Shown: in pieces, positions 32,041 through 39,082 of the stretch
Layout of the letters: the number at the start of each line of letters is the position of its first letter
How positions within the stretch are numbered: the stretch's first letter is position 1
DNA from: Desulfurococcaceae archaeon
GTDB lineage: Archaea; Thermoproteota; Thermoprotei_A; Sulfolobales; Desulfurococcaceae
Length of the DNA stretch: 39,082 bases
NCBI GenBank assembly: GCA_020833245.1
Contig: JAJHQQ010000006.1
Coordinates: 1 to 39,082, forward strand
Reading direction: 5' to 3'
Translations under genes and position numbers: made by a program
The notes under the pieces: generated by a model
What the model was told of the DNA's origin: nothing
Database searches by the model: none
The model's input: the letters and a program-made list of their open reading frames with translations, nothing else

Positions 32041-33236
32041 ACTTTACCACCAGCCAGCTCTCTTAGCGTCAATTTATACCTAGTGTTTTTCTCTAAGTCT
32101 ATTACCGTAACTCTCTCCATACAGGAAATACAGGGGTCGAGCGAAGTTAGAGCTACGGGTACATCTGCTATGCTCAACCCCACATACATGAACGCCGAGT
32201 TTATAACGTTATTGAAACTGGGTGTTCTGATCTTGACTCTATATGGACTTGGGCTTCTCCCGTCACTCATAACGTAGTAGGTTAATTCACCTCGCTGAGC
32301 CTCGACTCTAGCGTAAGACTCTCCATGCGGTATCACGCGTGGGAGTCTCTTTTCATCTGGCACGGGATTGCCGTCAAAGGGGAGCTTCTCGAGGATGTAG
32401 AGACACATATTTATAGCTTCTAGAGTCTCATCCCACCTAACCATCATTCTAGCCCAGGAGTCACCTTCAGTCCTAGTAACGACATTAAACGGTATCTCAT
32501 CGTAGGCGTCGTATCTATCACTAGCTCTGCTGTCTATTTTAACGCCAGAGCCCCTGGCTACAGGTCCTACTAGGCTGTGGCTTGTAACGTCAACTGGTTT
32601 TAGTACTCCTATGTCTACTAGTCTTTTAACAATTGTCTCGTCCTCCATAAACACCTTCTTATAGTACTCGACTCGAGGCTTTAACTTCAGTAGTAAGTCT
32701 CTAATTCTGGCGCGCTTTACCTCGTCAATGTCTCTTCTGACACCTCCAACTATCATGTAGTCTGCTAGGACTCTGTTACCAGTTAATATCTCCTTAGCCT
32801 TCATCACTCTCTCTCTATCTAGCATAATTTGCATGAACAGCGTGTCAAATCCAACGATCTCGGCCATAACGGCGTTTATTAACATGTGACTGTGTATTCT
32901 CTCAAGCTCCATTGCTAATACACGGAGATATCTAGCCCTGTTATTAGGCCTCGCGTCGAGCAGGTACTCTAGTGCTCTCACGTAGCAGTTAGCGTGAACA
33001 GTATTACATATACCACAAACGCGGCCAACTATAAATAAATCTCGGTAGAAAGTGTTCTTCTCGCAGAGTTTCTCAACACCTCTGTGATTATACCCAGTAT
33101 TGACTTCTGCCCTAATGATCTCTTCGCCGTCTGCGTACACTTTAAGCAGTAGTGGCTCATGTAAAGCTGGGTGCTGTGGACCAATAGGTATCTCAGCTGT
33201 TATGATTGGAACTTCAATTACTTTTGTAACGCCCAT
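32037..33236 (-). CDS. mbhL: [NiFe]-hydrogenase large subunit MbhL
   Basis: About 399 residues, group 4 hydrogenase. Both nickel-binding CxxC motifs are present: RVCGICNTVHANC near residue 64 and DPCISCMER near the C-terminus. That marks a true hydrogenase rather than the MBX/Mbs-type sulfur-reducing relative, in which I recall these Cys being altered. A short tail (VTVIDLEKNTRYKL onward) follows, consistent with proteolytic maturation after the Arg of DPCxxCxxR. ATG 33236 starts one base after the mbhK stop with GGTG upstream; GTG 33248 is less likely. No maturation protease is in the window. Confidence 0.94.
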   Translation of the reverse strand: MGVTKVIEVPIITAEIPIGPQHPALHEPLLLKVYADGEEIIRAEVNTGYNHRGVEKLCEKNTFYRDLFIVGRVCGICNTVHANCYVRALEYLLDARPNNRARYLRVLAMELERIHSHMLINAVMAEIVGFDTLFMQIMLDRERVMKAKEILTGNRVLADYMIVGGVRRDIDEVKRARIRDLLLKLKPRVEYYKKVFMEDETIVKRLVDIGVLKPVDVTSHSLVGPVARGSGVKIDSRASDRYDAYDEIPFNVVTRTEGDSWARMMVRWDETLEAINMCLYILEKLPFDGNPVPDEKRLPRVIPHGESYARVEAQRGELTYYVMSDGRSPSPYRVKIRTPSFNNVINSAFMYVGLSIADVPVALTSLDPCISCMERVTVIDLEKNTRYKLTLRELAGGKV

Positions 33237-33237
33237 A

Positions 33238-33681
33238 TTACACACCACTGTCTTTTCTAAGCGGGTAAATACCCTTCTCGGCTACATCTAAAGCCACGAA
33301 AAAGCCACGCTTAAGGAAGGGGTTTCCCTTAAAGAAAACACCTAGTAAATCATGTGTTTCACACTCGCCTGAGAGCACTCCTGGAATAATGTCTACTAGT
33401 GAGTCTACTAGCGGGTTGCTCCTATCTAGGTAAGTCCTTATTACAATAGTCTCTTCTTCCGGCAGCAAGACCACGTAATAGTCCAGTCTAATTTTATTCT
33501 CTCCCGGCAGATCAGTCCCGGCGATTGTAGATACGTAGAAGGCTCCATGACCGTGCTGCTTAATTAGCTCCTCGAAAATATGTCTCACATCCTCAGATTT
33601 GACGGTAAAGGCTATTCTCTTAGGCTTAATGATCTCTGTTTTAACCGCGTACTTTGAGAAGAAGTCTAGTTTACTGCTCAC
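33238..33681 (-). CDS. mbhK: Membrane hydrogenase subunit MbhK (NuoC-like)
   Basis: About 147 residues. LDFFSKYAVKTEIIKPKRIA, the mid segment RLDYYVVLLPEEETIVIRTY, and SLVDIIPGVLSGECETHDLL with GVFFKGNP match the NuoC/30-kDa family. The family supports the large subunit. GTG 33681 follows GGTGATAAGT, a strong ribosome-binding site lying inside the end of mbhJ, so I prefer it to TTG 33693. Confidence 0.88.
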   Translation of the reverse strand: MSSKLDFFSKYAVKTEIIKPKRIAFTVKSEDVRHIFEELIKQHGHGAFYVSTIAGTDLPGENKIRLDYYVVLLPEEETIVIRTYLDRSNPLVDSLVDIIPGVLSGECETHDLLGVFFKGNPFLKRGFFVALDVAEKGIYPLRKDSGV

Positions 33682-34156
33682 ACTTATCACCAACGCTGCC
33701 CTCGCTCATTAATTTTAATAGCTTAACTATTCCATCTAGAATAGCCTCTGGTCTAGGAGGGCAACCTGGGACATAGATGTCTACTGGTATTACTCTGTCT
33801 GCTCCACCGAGAACATTATAAGACTTTGAGAAGACGCCTCCATTACAGGCACAAGCTCCAACAGCAACAGTGAACTTGGGACACGGCATCTGATTATATA
33901 GTCTCCTAAGCCTCTCACCAGCCTTCTTAGTTACAGCCCCTGTTATGACCAAGATATCGCTGTGCCTAATACTCGGAGAGAGCTTAACTCCAAACCGCTC
34001 CGGGTCGTAGAGGGGTGTAATGGCAGCTAAGACCTCTATATCACACCCGTTACAGGCACCAGTGTTAAAGTGGAGAAGCCAAGGACTATACCTGATCACC
34101 TTGTAGTCTCTGCGGACTTCGCCTGTTCCTATTCCACGCTTTAATCGCGAAAGCAC
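33671..34156 (-). CDS. mbhJ: [NiFe]-hydrogenase small subunit MbhJ (NuoB-like)
   Basis: 161 residues. The ligands of the proximal [4Fe-4S] cluster are present: NTGACNGCDIEVL, VGACACNGGVFSKS and YVPGCPPRPEAI. It passes electrons to the NiFe site in MbhL. GTG 34156 has GGTGG six bases upstream, inside the 15-nt gap after hypF, so hypF and the hydrogenase genes are probably one transcript. Confidence 0.93.
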   Translation of the reverse strand: MLSRLKRGIGTGEVRRDYKVIRYSPWLLHFNTGACNGCDIEVLAAITPLYDPERFGVKLSPSIRHSDILVITGAVTKKAGERLRRLYNQMPCPKFTVAVGACACNGGVFSKSYNVLGGADRVIPVDIYVPGCPPRPEAILDGIVKLLKLMSEGSVGDKCEQ

Positions 34157-34171
34157 AAATATCCACCAGGC

Positions 34172-36526
34172 TTACTCTAAACAATCCGTGTAGTTTTTAA
34201 ATCTGCTTTCCCTCGCTAGGAGATCTGCTGCTATCACTTGACCTAACGCTAAGCCACCATCGCCAAGAGGCACTCTTCTAGGCAACTTTGGGATAAGACC
34301 CTCTTCTCTCAGCCTCTCATGTACACCCATATATATTAGCTCGTTGACGGCTGCCCCACCAGCTAGTACAATGCTCTCTACTCCTAGACCCTTAGTAGAT
34401 AGCGTAATCAATTCCCCAAACGCTACTCCTAGACTATAGAGGAAACTCCTCGCTAGTACATAGGGGCTCATAGTGTCCTTATTCTGCAAAACCCAGTCAA
34501 CGAGTCCACTGTAATCAAGTTTATAGATACTGTTATCACTTACAACTCTGTAATCATCAATGTAAACCGCCTTCTCCGCTCTAGCGCCAAGCGCTTCAAG
34601 TCTAATTGCTGGTTCTCCTTCATAAGTCCTCTCCACGGCTGGGTCAATGATACTCATTATCATGTCGAGGAGTCTGCCCGTACTAGATGCCCACGTGAAT
34701 TTTCCACGTGTTACTAGGGTGTGAGAAGAGAGCGCTTCATGAATAATCCTAGAAGGTGCATTTAAAGATAACAGTGTTTTCTCGATCTCTCTCCACTCAA
34801 AGCCCCGCTTTGTGAGATACGCTGAGAGTACTCTAATAGGTATATAAGCGTCTCTATCACTTGTTAGTGGCAACCTGTCTATTGATCCTGTTCTCCTATA
34901 ACTGTACCTCTCAGTACTGATTACTAAGACCTCACCTCCCCAGATAGTTCCGTCATCACCCCAGCCTACACCATCTATAGCTAACCCGGCTACTTTGCCC
35001 TCAACCTCTGCATCAACTACCGTGGAGAGCACGTGAGCATAATGGTGTTGTACCTCAACGTATTCTAGTCCACTCTCAGCAGCATAGCGTAATCCAAGAA
35101 CACGGGAGTATAGTCTCGGGTGTTTATCTACCACGACAATTGGTTTTACACCAGAACCCACATGGTAGCTCTTCACGAGAAACTCTAGGTACTTGACTAG
35201 GTCTCTCTGAGCATTTAGGCTATCTAGGTCTCCAATATACTGAGTTAAAACAACTCTATTCTCAAAGCCAACTCCACCAACATTATCTAGGTCGCCACCA
35301 AAAGCTATGTATTCTCCACTTAGATTAAAGGGGAGTGTTATCCAAGCCGGTGCGTAACCCCTACTTCTCCTTAACACTACGTAGTTTCCACCTGTCTTCC
35401 TGATGACGCTGTCATCTACTCTGTTAACTATCTCTCTGTCGTGTATAAGGAAGTAGTCTACTATCTTTGATAACCTCGTCTTAGCACACTCCTCGTCTCT
35501 ACACATTGGTTCTCCAGAAACGTTTCCACTAGTCATGATCAGGAACTTGTCTCTAGTGTGAAGCAGGAGAATATAGTGAAGTGGCGTGTAAGCTATAAAA
35601 ACCCCTTCGTGAACTAGCCCAGGGGAAACGTACTGAGATACAGGAGTATCTGGTTGTTTCGGTAAGAGTAGTATTGGCGCCTGCGGAGAGTTTAATAGGA
35701 GCTCGTCCTCTGGATCAACGCGGACAAGTCTCTTTAACACATCTGTGTTAAGACCCATTATTGCAAATGGCTTAGTAGGACGCTTTTTTCTCCTTCTAAG
35801 CTCTAGTACTACGTCGTCGCTAGTAGCGAGCGCTGCTATGTGATACCCCCCTAGACCCTTAACCCCCACAATGTAGCCTTCATCTATAAGCTTAGCGGCC
35901 ACTAATATTGGGTCTTTACACTCCACACGCTTAAAGTCCCTGTCTAGAAGCGCTAGTTTTGGTCCATCTCGTGGACAGCTAATACCCTGTGCGTGATATC
36001 TACGAGTATTCGCTGGGTTCTTGTACTCGCTCTCGCAGTGACTACACAGCGAATACTTCTTCATCGCGGTGTTCTCTCGATCATATGGTATTTTATAAAT
36101 CATTGAGAACCTAGGACCACACCACGCGCAGGAGTTAAACGGGTACATGTACCGCCTATTGTTAGGGTCTAATATCTCCTCTAGACAGTGCTTACAAATC
36201 GCTAAGTCTGGTGGAATAATAGATCTCACATACTTATTCTCACCACTAGGCTCAATATAGAAGTCATTATAGTGTTGAGCCCCCTCCTCCTCAAAGAATA
36301 CCTGCTCTATAATCGCGGGAGGCGGCTTCTCATTAATTAAGCCGGCAATAAACTCCTCTATATAAGGCTCTGGCCCCTCAATCCACAGTTCTACTTCGCC
36401 GCCACCAATATTTCTCACATATCCTCTTAGTCTTAATTCCCTTGCGAGCCTACTCACAAACGGCCTAAACCCGACTCCCTGGACTAGGCCTGTTATGACT
36501 AGTCTAAGTGCCTTTGTAGTGATCAT
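34172..36526 (-). CDS. hypF: [NiFe]-hydrogenase maturation carbamoyltransferase HypF
   Basis: 784 residues, family length. Domains in order: acylphosphatase (LVQGVGFRPFVSRLAREL, residues 13-30), two zinc fingers of CxxC type (CKHCLEEIL, CAWCGPRFS, then CSHCESEY about 105-170), a YrdC-like nucleotide-binding domain (VGVKGLGGYH, RRKKRPTKPFAIM, ILLHTRDKFLIMTSGNVSGE), and a Kae1-like carbamoyltransferase (VQHHYAHVLSTV, DGVGWGDDGTIWGGE, LAGGAAVNE). It makes the CN ligands with HypE, which is not in this window. ATG 36526 has GAGG upstream. Lying directly before mbhJ, it most likely serves this hydrogenase. Confidence 0.96.
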   Translation of the reverse strand: MITTKALRLVITGLVQGVGFRPFVSRLARELRLRGYVRNIGGGEVELWIEGPEPYIEEFIAGLINEKPPPAIIEQVFFEEEGAQHYNDFYIEPSGENKYVRSIIPPDLAICKHCLEEILDPNNRRYMYPFNSCAWCGPRFSMIYKIPYDRENTAMKKYSLCSHCESEYKNPANTRRYHAQGISCPRDGPKLALLDRDFKRVECKDPILVAAKLIDEGYIVGVKGLGGYHIAALATSDDVVLELRRRKKRPTKPFAIMGLNTDVLKRLVRVDPEDELLLNSPQAPILLLPKQPDTPVSQYVSPGLVHEGVFIAYTPLHYILLLHTRDKFLIMTSGNVSGEPMCRDEECAKTRLSKIVDYFLIHDREIVNRVDDSVIRKTGGNYVVLRRSRGYAPAWITLPFNLSGEYIAFGGDLDNVGGVGFENRVVLTQYIGDLDSLNAQRDLVKYLEFLVKSYHVGSGVKPIVVVDKHPRLYSRVLGLRYAAESGLEYVEVQHHYAHVLSTVVDAEVEGKVAGLAIDGVGWGDDGTIWGGEVLVISTERYSYRRTGSIDRLPLTSDRDAYIPIRVLSAYLTKRGFEWREIEKTLLSLNAPSRIIHEALSSHTLVTRGKFTWASSTGRLLDMIMSIIDPAVERTYEGEPAIRLEALGARAEKAVYIDDYRVVSDNSIYKLDYSGLVDWVLQNKDTMSPYVLARSFLYSLGVAFGELITLSTKGLGVESIVLAGGAAVNELIYMGVHERLREEGLIPKLPRRVPLGDGGLALGQVIAADLLARESRFKNYTDCLE

Positions 36527-36564
36527 TACTGAGTCCTCTAAATCGCTAGTGCTCTATAGAAATA

Positions 36565-36574
36565 ATATATATAA
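36565..36574 (-). promoter_or_regulatory. TATA box of hypF (hydrogenase operon promoter)
   Basis: TTATATATATTA on the minus strand, about 40 nt before the hypF ATG. It is the strongest TATA-like element upstream of the hypF-mbh run and lies after the moaE stop. Confidence 0.6.
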
Positions 36575-36583
36575 CACTGTTAT

Positions 36584-37042
36584 TTACTTTACCTCCCTCT
36601 TAACTCTCATCTCATCTCCAATTATCCAGAACTCTCCATCGTCTCGCTTTTCAAGCTTGAAAATCGGGGCTTCTCTCTTAACTCTCTCTAAGATCTCCTC
36701 CGCTGCTCTAAAGGCACTTTTCCTGTCCTCTGCGACAACAGCTATAATTACTGTGACTTCACCGGGTTCTAATGCACCTAGTCTATGCCATATTGTAACC
36801 TGTGAGAGCTTATACTTCTCCGATTCTTCACGTGCAATTTTCTCCATTATCTTAATACACGCGTTACTTATCGAAGTGTACTCAAGTACGCGGACTCTAC
36901 TATTACCCTCAACAAGGCCTTTAACAATCCCTATAAACAGTACAATTGCGCCGCAACGCTCATTAACTCTAGATACTGCTCTAAGCAGTGAATTCAAGTC
37001 TATATTTTCATCCTTACTCAGTAATCTCACGTCAATATTCAA
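36584..37042 (-). CDS. moaE: Molybdopterin synthase catalytic subunit MoaE
   Basis: About 152 residues. GAIVLFIGIVKG, VRVLEYTS, TIWHRLGALEPGEVTVIIAV and ILERVKREAPIFKLE are the MoaE landmarks, including the conserved Lys of the active site. It inserts sulfur into the pterin dithiolene using thiocarboxylated MoaD. I prefer TTG 37042, five bases after GGTGG, over GTG 37051. Confidence 0.92.
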   Translation of the reverse strand: MNIDVRLLSKDENIDLNSLLRAVSRVNERCGAIVLFIGIVKGLVEGNSRVRVLEYTSISNACIKIMEKIAREESEKYKLSQVTIWHRLGALEPGEVTVIIAVVAEDRKSAFRAAEEILERVKREAPIFKLEKRDDGEFWIIGDEMRVKREVK

Positions 37043-37043
37043 G

Positions 37044-37289
37044 CTATCCACCTGAGAATGGGGGGACTAAATGCAGCTCAACGCTGTCTCCTCTGACTAC
37101 GTAATTCTCAGTTACAATCTCATCGTTAACTATAATAACAGGTTTTACCCCTATTACACTAATTTTGTACATAGATTCAAGCTTATCTAAGATGTTCTTA
37201 ACCACCACCTCTTTTTCACTAAACTCTAAAATTACATCTCCTCCAAGTCGATCTCTAAAAATAGAGTGTGGTCTAACTATTACTCTCAT
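37044..37289 (-). CDS. moaD: Molybdopterin synthase sulfur carrier MoaD
   Basis: About 81 residues of ubiquitin-like fold ending in the required C-terminal Gly-Gly (HLVPPFSGG). VIIVNDEIV is typical of the family. The start MRVIVRPHSIFRDRLGGD at 37289 follows GGGGGTTTAAG. It lies right behind moaC and before moaE, in the order C-D-E. Confidence 0.9.
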   Translation of the reverse strand: MRVIVRPHSIFRDRLGGDVILEFSEKEVVVKNILDKLESMYKISVIGVKPVIIVNDEIVTENYVVRGDSVELHLVPPFSGG

Positions 37290-37290
37290 C

Positions 37291-37728
37291 TTAAACCCCC
37301 TTAATCTTCTCAACAACTCTCACATCACTTATCACTGTGTGAGGATATTGCCCTCTCTCATCTTTCTCATACTTCTTGACCATATCCCATATGTTTAGTA
37401 GCGCGACTAGAACACCCATAAGAGCCTCCATTTCCACACCCGTCTTCGCCGTTGTCTTGACTTTTACGTGTACTCTAACACCATCTTCAACCAAGGTGAA
37501 CTCGACGTCAACGCTCGTTATTGGTATATTGTGTGTTAGAGGTAGCAAGTGGGGAACGCTTTTCACAGCGTTAATAGCTGCTATAGTGCTCACTGTTAAC
37601 ACGTCTCCCTTTTCTACGCTTCCCTCTTTTATTCTCTTCACAGTCTCGGGTTTTAACTTAATAAACCCCGTTGCTGTCGCCTCTCTATAAACCTCATCCT
37701 TCCCTGTAACATCTACCATTTTAGCCAT
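37291..37728 (-). CDS. moaC: Cyclic pyranopterin monophosphate synthase MoaC
   Basis: 145 residues. MVDVTGKDEVYREATATGFI, LPLTHNIPITSVDVEF, KTTAKTGVEMEALMGVLVAL and LNIWDMVKKYEKD are all family signatures (the conserved Lys in the last is catalytic). It converts the MoaA product to cyclic pyranopterin phosphate. ATG 37728 overlaps the moaA end by 8 nt. Confidence 0.95.
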   Translation of the reverse strand: MAKMVDVTGKDEVYREATATGFIKLKPETVKRIKEGSVEKGDVLTVSTIAAINAVKSVPHLLPLTHNIPITSVDVEFTLVEDGVRVHVKVKTTAKTGVEMEALMGVLVALLNIWDMVKKYEKDERGQYPHTVISDVRVVEKIKGV

Positions 37729-38674
37729 AAGTGCTCAACCTAGACTTAAAGTACGGTTTTCTCAAGCTAATAGCTCTCTTTAAGCCCTCAATTACTCCTA
37801 CTTCGCTCCTAGAAGTTATAGCCTCATATATGTCTACACACGGCTTAGAGACGTAGAGACATGTCTTTATGCATCCCTCGGGCGTGAGTCTTAGCCTTGT
37901 ACACGCACTACACATTAGTGAATTACCATATCCGGCTACAACTTCAACTCTAATTCCACTTGGAAGCACATATACTGGTCTATTTTGAAACTCTCTAGTT
38001 ATTTTACTAGTAGCTATTTCCTCCAAGAACTCTAGTACGGGGTCTAGTGCAGCGTGCTCTCGCTTATATGTATCTGGCGGTGTCCCCAGGGGAATTAACT
38101 CTATTATGTTTACGTCAACCCCGTAGCTCTCAGCTAGCTTTATTATATCTGAAACCTCGTCAACATTAGACCTCATAACTAGAACGTTTAGTTTAACCCT
38201 GATTCCATAGTCAAGAGAGGTCTTTAGTCCATCTAGGATATCTGAAACTCGACCTACTCCCCCAGTTATATACCTGTACACGTCATCTCTTAGCGAGTGA
38301 AGGCTTATGTTGACTCTATCAACACCACTATCTGCGAGGAGCCTAGCTTTATCTCGCAGCAGTGACCCATTTGTTACGATTGATACCTCCTCCGCGTACG
38401 GTTTGATCTCGCGAACGATCTCGTGAACATCATCACGAAGTAGAGGCTCCCCACCAGTTAACTTGTAGTACTTAACGCCAAAATTCCTTGCGACTTTAGC
38501 TAAGAATCCGTAGTCACCGGGCTTAAGCTTCTCACTCGTGTATGGTAAAACGTCTTCTAAGCCTTCTCTGTGGCAAAAAATACAGTGATAATTACACCTA
38601 TTCGTGACGATGAGCCTAAAGCTATCGACTTTTCTCCCATAGCTATCTCGTAGTTCTCGAGTAGTATAGCTCAA
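37721..38674 (-). CDS. moaA: GTP 3',8-cyclase MoaA (radical SAM)
   Basis: 317 residues. The radical SAM cluster is CNYHCIFC (residues about 27-34), KLTGGEPLLRDD follows, and the C-terminal second cluster is CSACTRLRLTPEGCIKTC. It starts molybdopterin synthesis from GTP with SAM. The start is TTG 38674, with GAGG 7-8 nt upstream, and candidate TATA stretches lie near 38723-38730 (TAAAAATT on the minus strand). It is the first gene of moaA-C-D-E. In hyperthermophiles the pterin usually carries tungsten or molybdenum in aldehyde ferredoxin oxidoreductases; none is visible here. Confidence 0.95.
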   Translation of the reverse strand: MSYTTRELRDSYGRKVDSFRLIVTNRCNYHCIFCHREGLEDVLPYTSEKLKPGDYGFLAKVARNFGVKYYKLTGGEPLLRDDVHEIVREIKPYAEEVSIVTNGSLLRDKARLLADSGVDRVNISLHSLRDDVYRYITGGVGRVSDILDGLKTSLDYGIRVKLNVLVMRSNVDEVSDIIKLAESYGVDVNIIELIPLGTPPDTYKREHAALDPVLEFLEEIATSKITREFQNRPVYVLPSGIRVEVVAGYGNSLMCSACTRLRLTPEGCIKTCLYVSKPCVDIYEAITSRSEVGVIEGLKRAISLRKPYFKSRLSTYG

Positions 38675-38830
38675 AGACGCATCCTCAATTGGGCGCCATT
38701 ACTTTAATTTAGCTCTTAGAAGAATTTTTATCCTTAATTGCGTAATATTCTCGTAAGTGCCTTAAAAACTTCAGACACAGCAATTGAGCTAAATCAGCTT
38801 AAAGTAGTATTTATTAGTACTACTCAGAAT

Positions 38831-38838
38831 ACTTAAAT
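38831..38838 (+). promoter_or_regulatory. TATA box of the DUF89 gene
   Basis: CTTAAATA centred about 26 nt before the ATG at 38861, so the transcript would be nearly leaderless. Confidence 0.55.
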
Positions 38839-38860
38839 ACCTTATTAGCGTGCTGTAACC

Positions 38861-39082
38861 ATGAGACCTCGATTTGAGTGCTTAAAGTGTATCTTAACAG
38901 TGAGACTTAGAGAAATAGAGAATACTAATGCCAGCGCTGAGGCAAAGATCCGTGCGACTAAAGAGCTCCTTAAACTACTCGTCAATGAGTTCTCGCTAAA
39001 CGCTGAATTAACGCGATTAGCTACAAATACATTTAAACTAGTAGTTTCAATGCTGCCTGAGGTGACTGACTACTATAGTAAA
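38861..39082 (+). CDS. DUF89 family protein (ARMT1-like), 5' part; cut by the window end
   Basis: The 74 visible codons read MRPRFECLKCILTVRLREIE and on through EAKIRATKELLKLLVNEF. A Cys-x-x-Cys in the first ten residues followed by helices is how archaeal DUF89 proteins begin. Members are metal-dependent phosphatases thought to clear damaged metabolites. The frame stays open to the window edge. The active site lies outside the window, so the call is by the N-terminus only. Confidence 0.6.
   Translation, partial: MRPRFECLKCILTVRLREIENTNASAEAKIRATKELLKLLVNEFSLNAELTRLATNTFKLVVSMLPEVTDYYSK

Noticed and set aside
36495-37055. 186-codon plus-strand frame
   Set aside because: It is antisense to moaE and the hypF start; moaE has all family motifs.
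1-39082. CRISPR array or prophage
   Set aside because: I saw no regularly spaced repeats, integrase or phage structural genes.

Overview
The window reads as a hyperthermophilic crenarchaeon, most likely Desulfurococcales. The archaeal markers are an SRP RNA with archaeal helix 8, archaeal DnaG, aPelota, aRF1, FttA (aCPSF1), G1P dehydrogenase (EgsA), an Lsm/L37e pair, two 20S proteasome beta genes, a family-B DNA polymerase of B3 type, and a Mbh-type membrane hydrogenase. Promoters are archaeal TATA boxes about 25 nt upstream of the inferred start. TTG and GTG starts are frequent and often sit just behind GGTGG or GGTGA. The genus cannot be fixed from the sequence alone.

Layout. 1-1789 (minus): 5' part of a secreted GH57 amylopullulanase-like enzyme. 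1.87-4.03 kb (plus): threonine synthase-like gene, SRP RNA, nucleotidyltransferase. 4.0-16.5 kb: informational core with pelA/polB (divergent), dnaG, rpl37e and lsm (minus), FKBP isomerase, egsA (minus), active proteasome beta, fttA, nadM, rtcA, a small unknown gene and a TFB-like zinc-ribbon gene (minus). 16.7-17.4 kb: a proteasome beta subunit lacking the catalytic Thr, then tRNA-Arg(TCG). 17.5-20.1 kb (minus): SDR oxidoreductase and a polysaccharide flippase. 20.3-22.75 kb is accessory: a HEPN/MNT toxin-antitoxin pair with a frameshift in each gene, an intact flavodiiron protein, and a decayed tnpB tail. 22.75-25.3 kb (plus): aRF1, whose start is separated from its body by one extra T and an in-frame UAG, then a pilin-signal surface protein. 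26.0-38.7 kb (minus): moaA-C-D-E, then hypF running into a 13-gene membrane hydrogenase operon (mbhJKLN-BCD-EF-G-A-H-I-M), with a ccdA-like gene behind it. 38861 to the end (plus): 5' part of a DUF89 family gene.

How it works together. The metabolic picture is a fermenting heterotroph. Extracellular starch is cut by the GH57 enzyme. Reduced ferredoxin is reoxidised by an H2-evolving [NiFe] hydrogenase coupled to a Mrp-like Na+/H+ antiporter module. HypF supplies the CN ligands of the NiFe site. Moa enzymes make the pterin cofactor for Mo/W enzymes not in the window. The flavodiiron protein scavenges O2 or NO.

The most interesting observation is the aRF1 5' end: ATG AGT TTT TAG followed by the rest of the gene in the +1 frame. 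It has the same logic as the autoregulatory +1 frameshift of bacterial RF2 (prfB), but in an archaeal release factor. A one-base homopolymer error is the main alternative.
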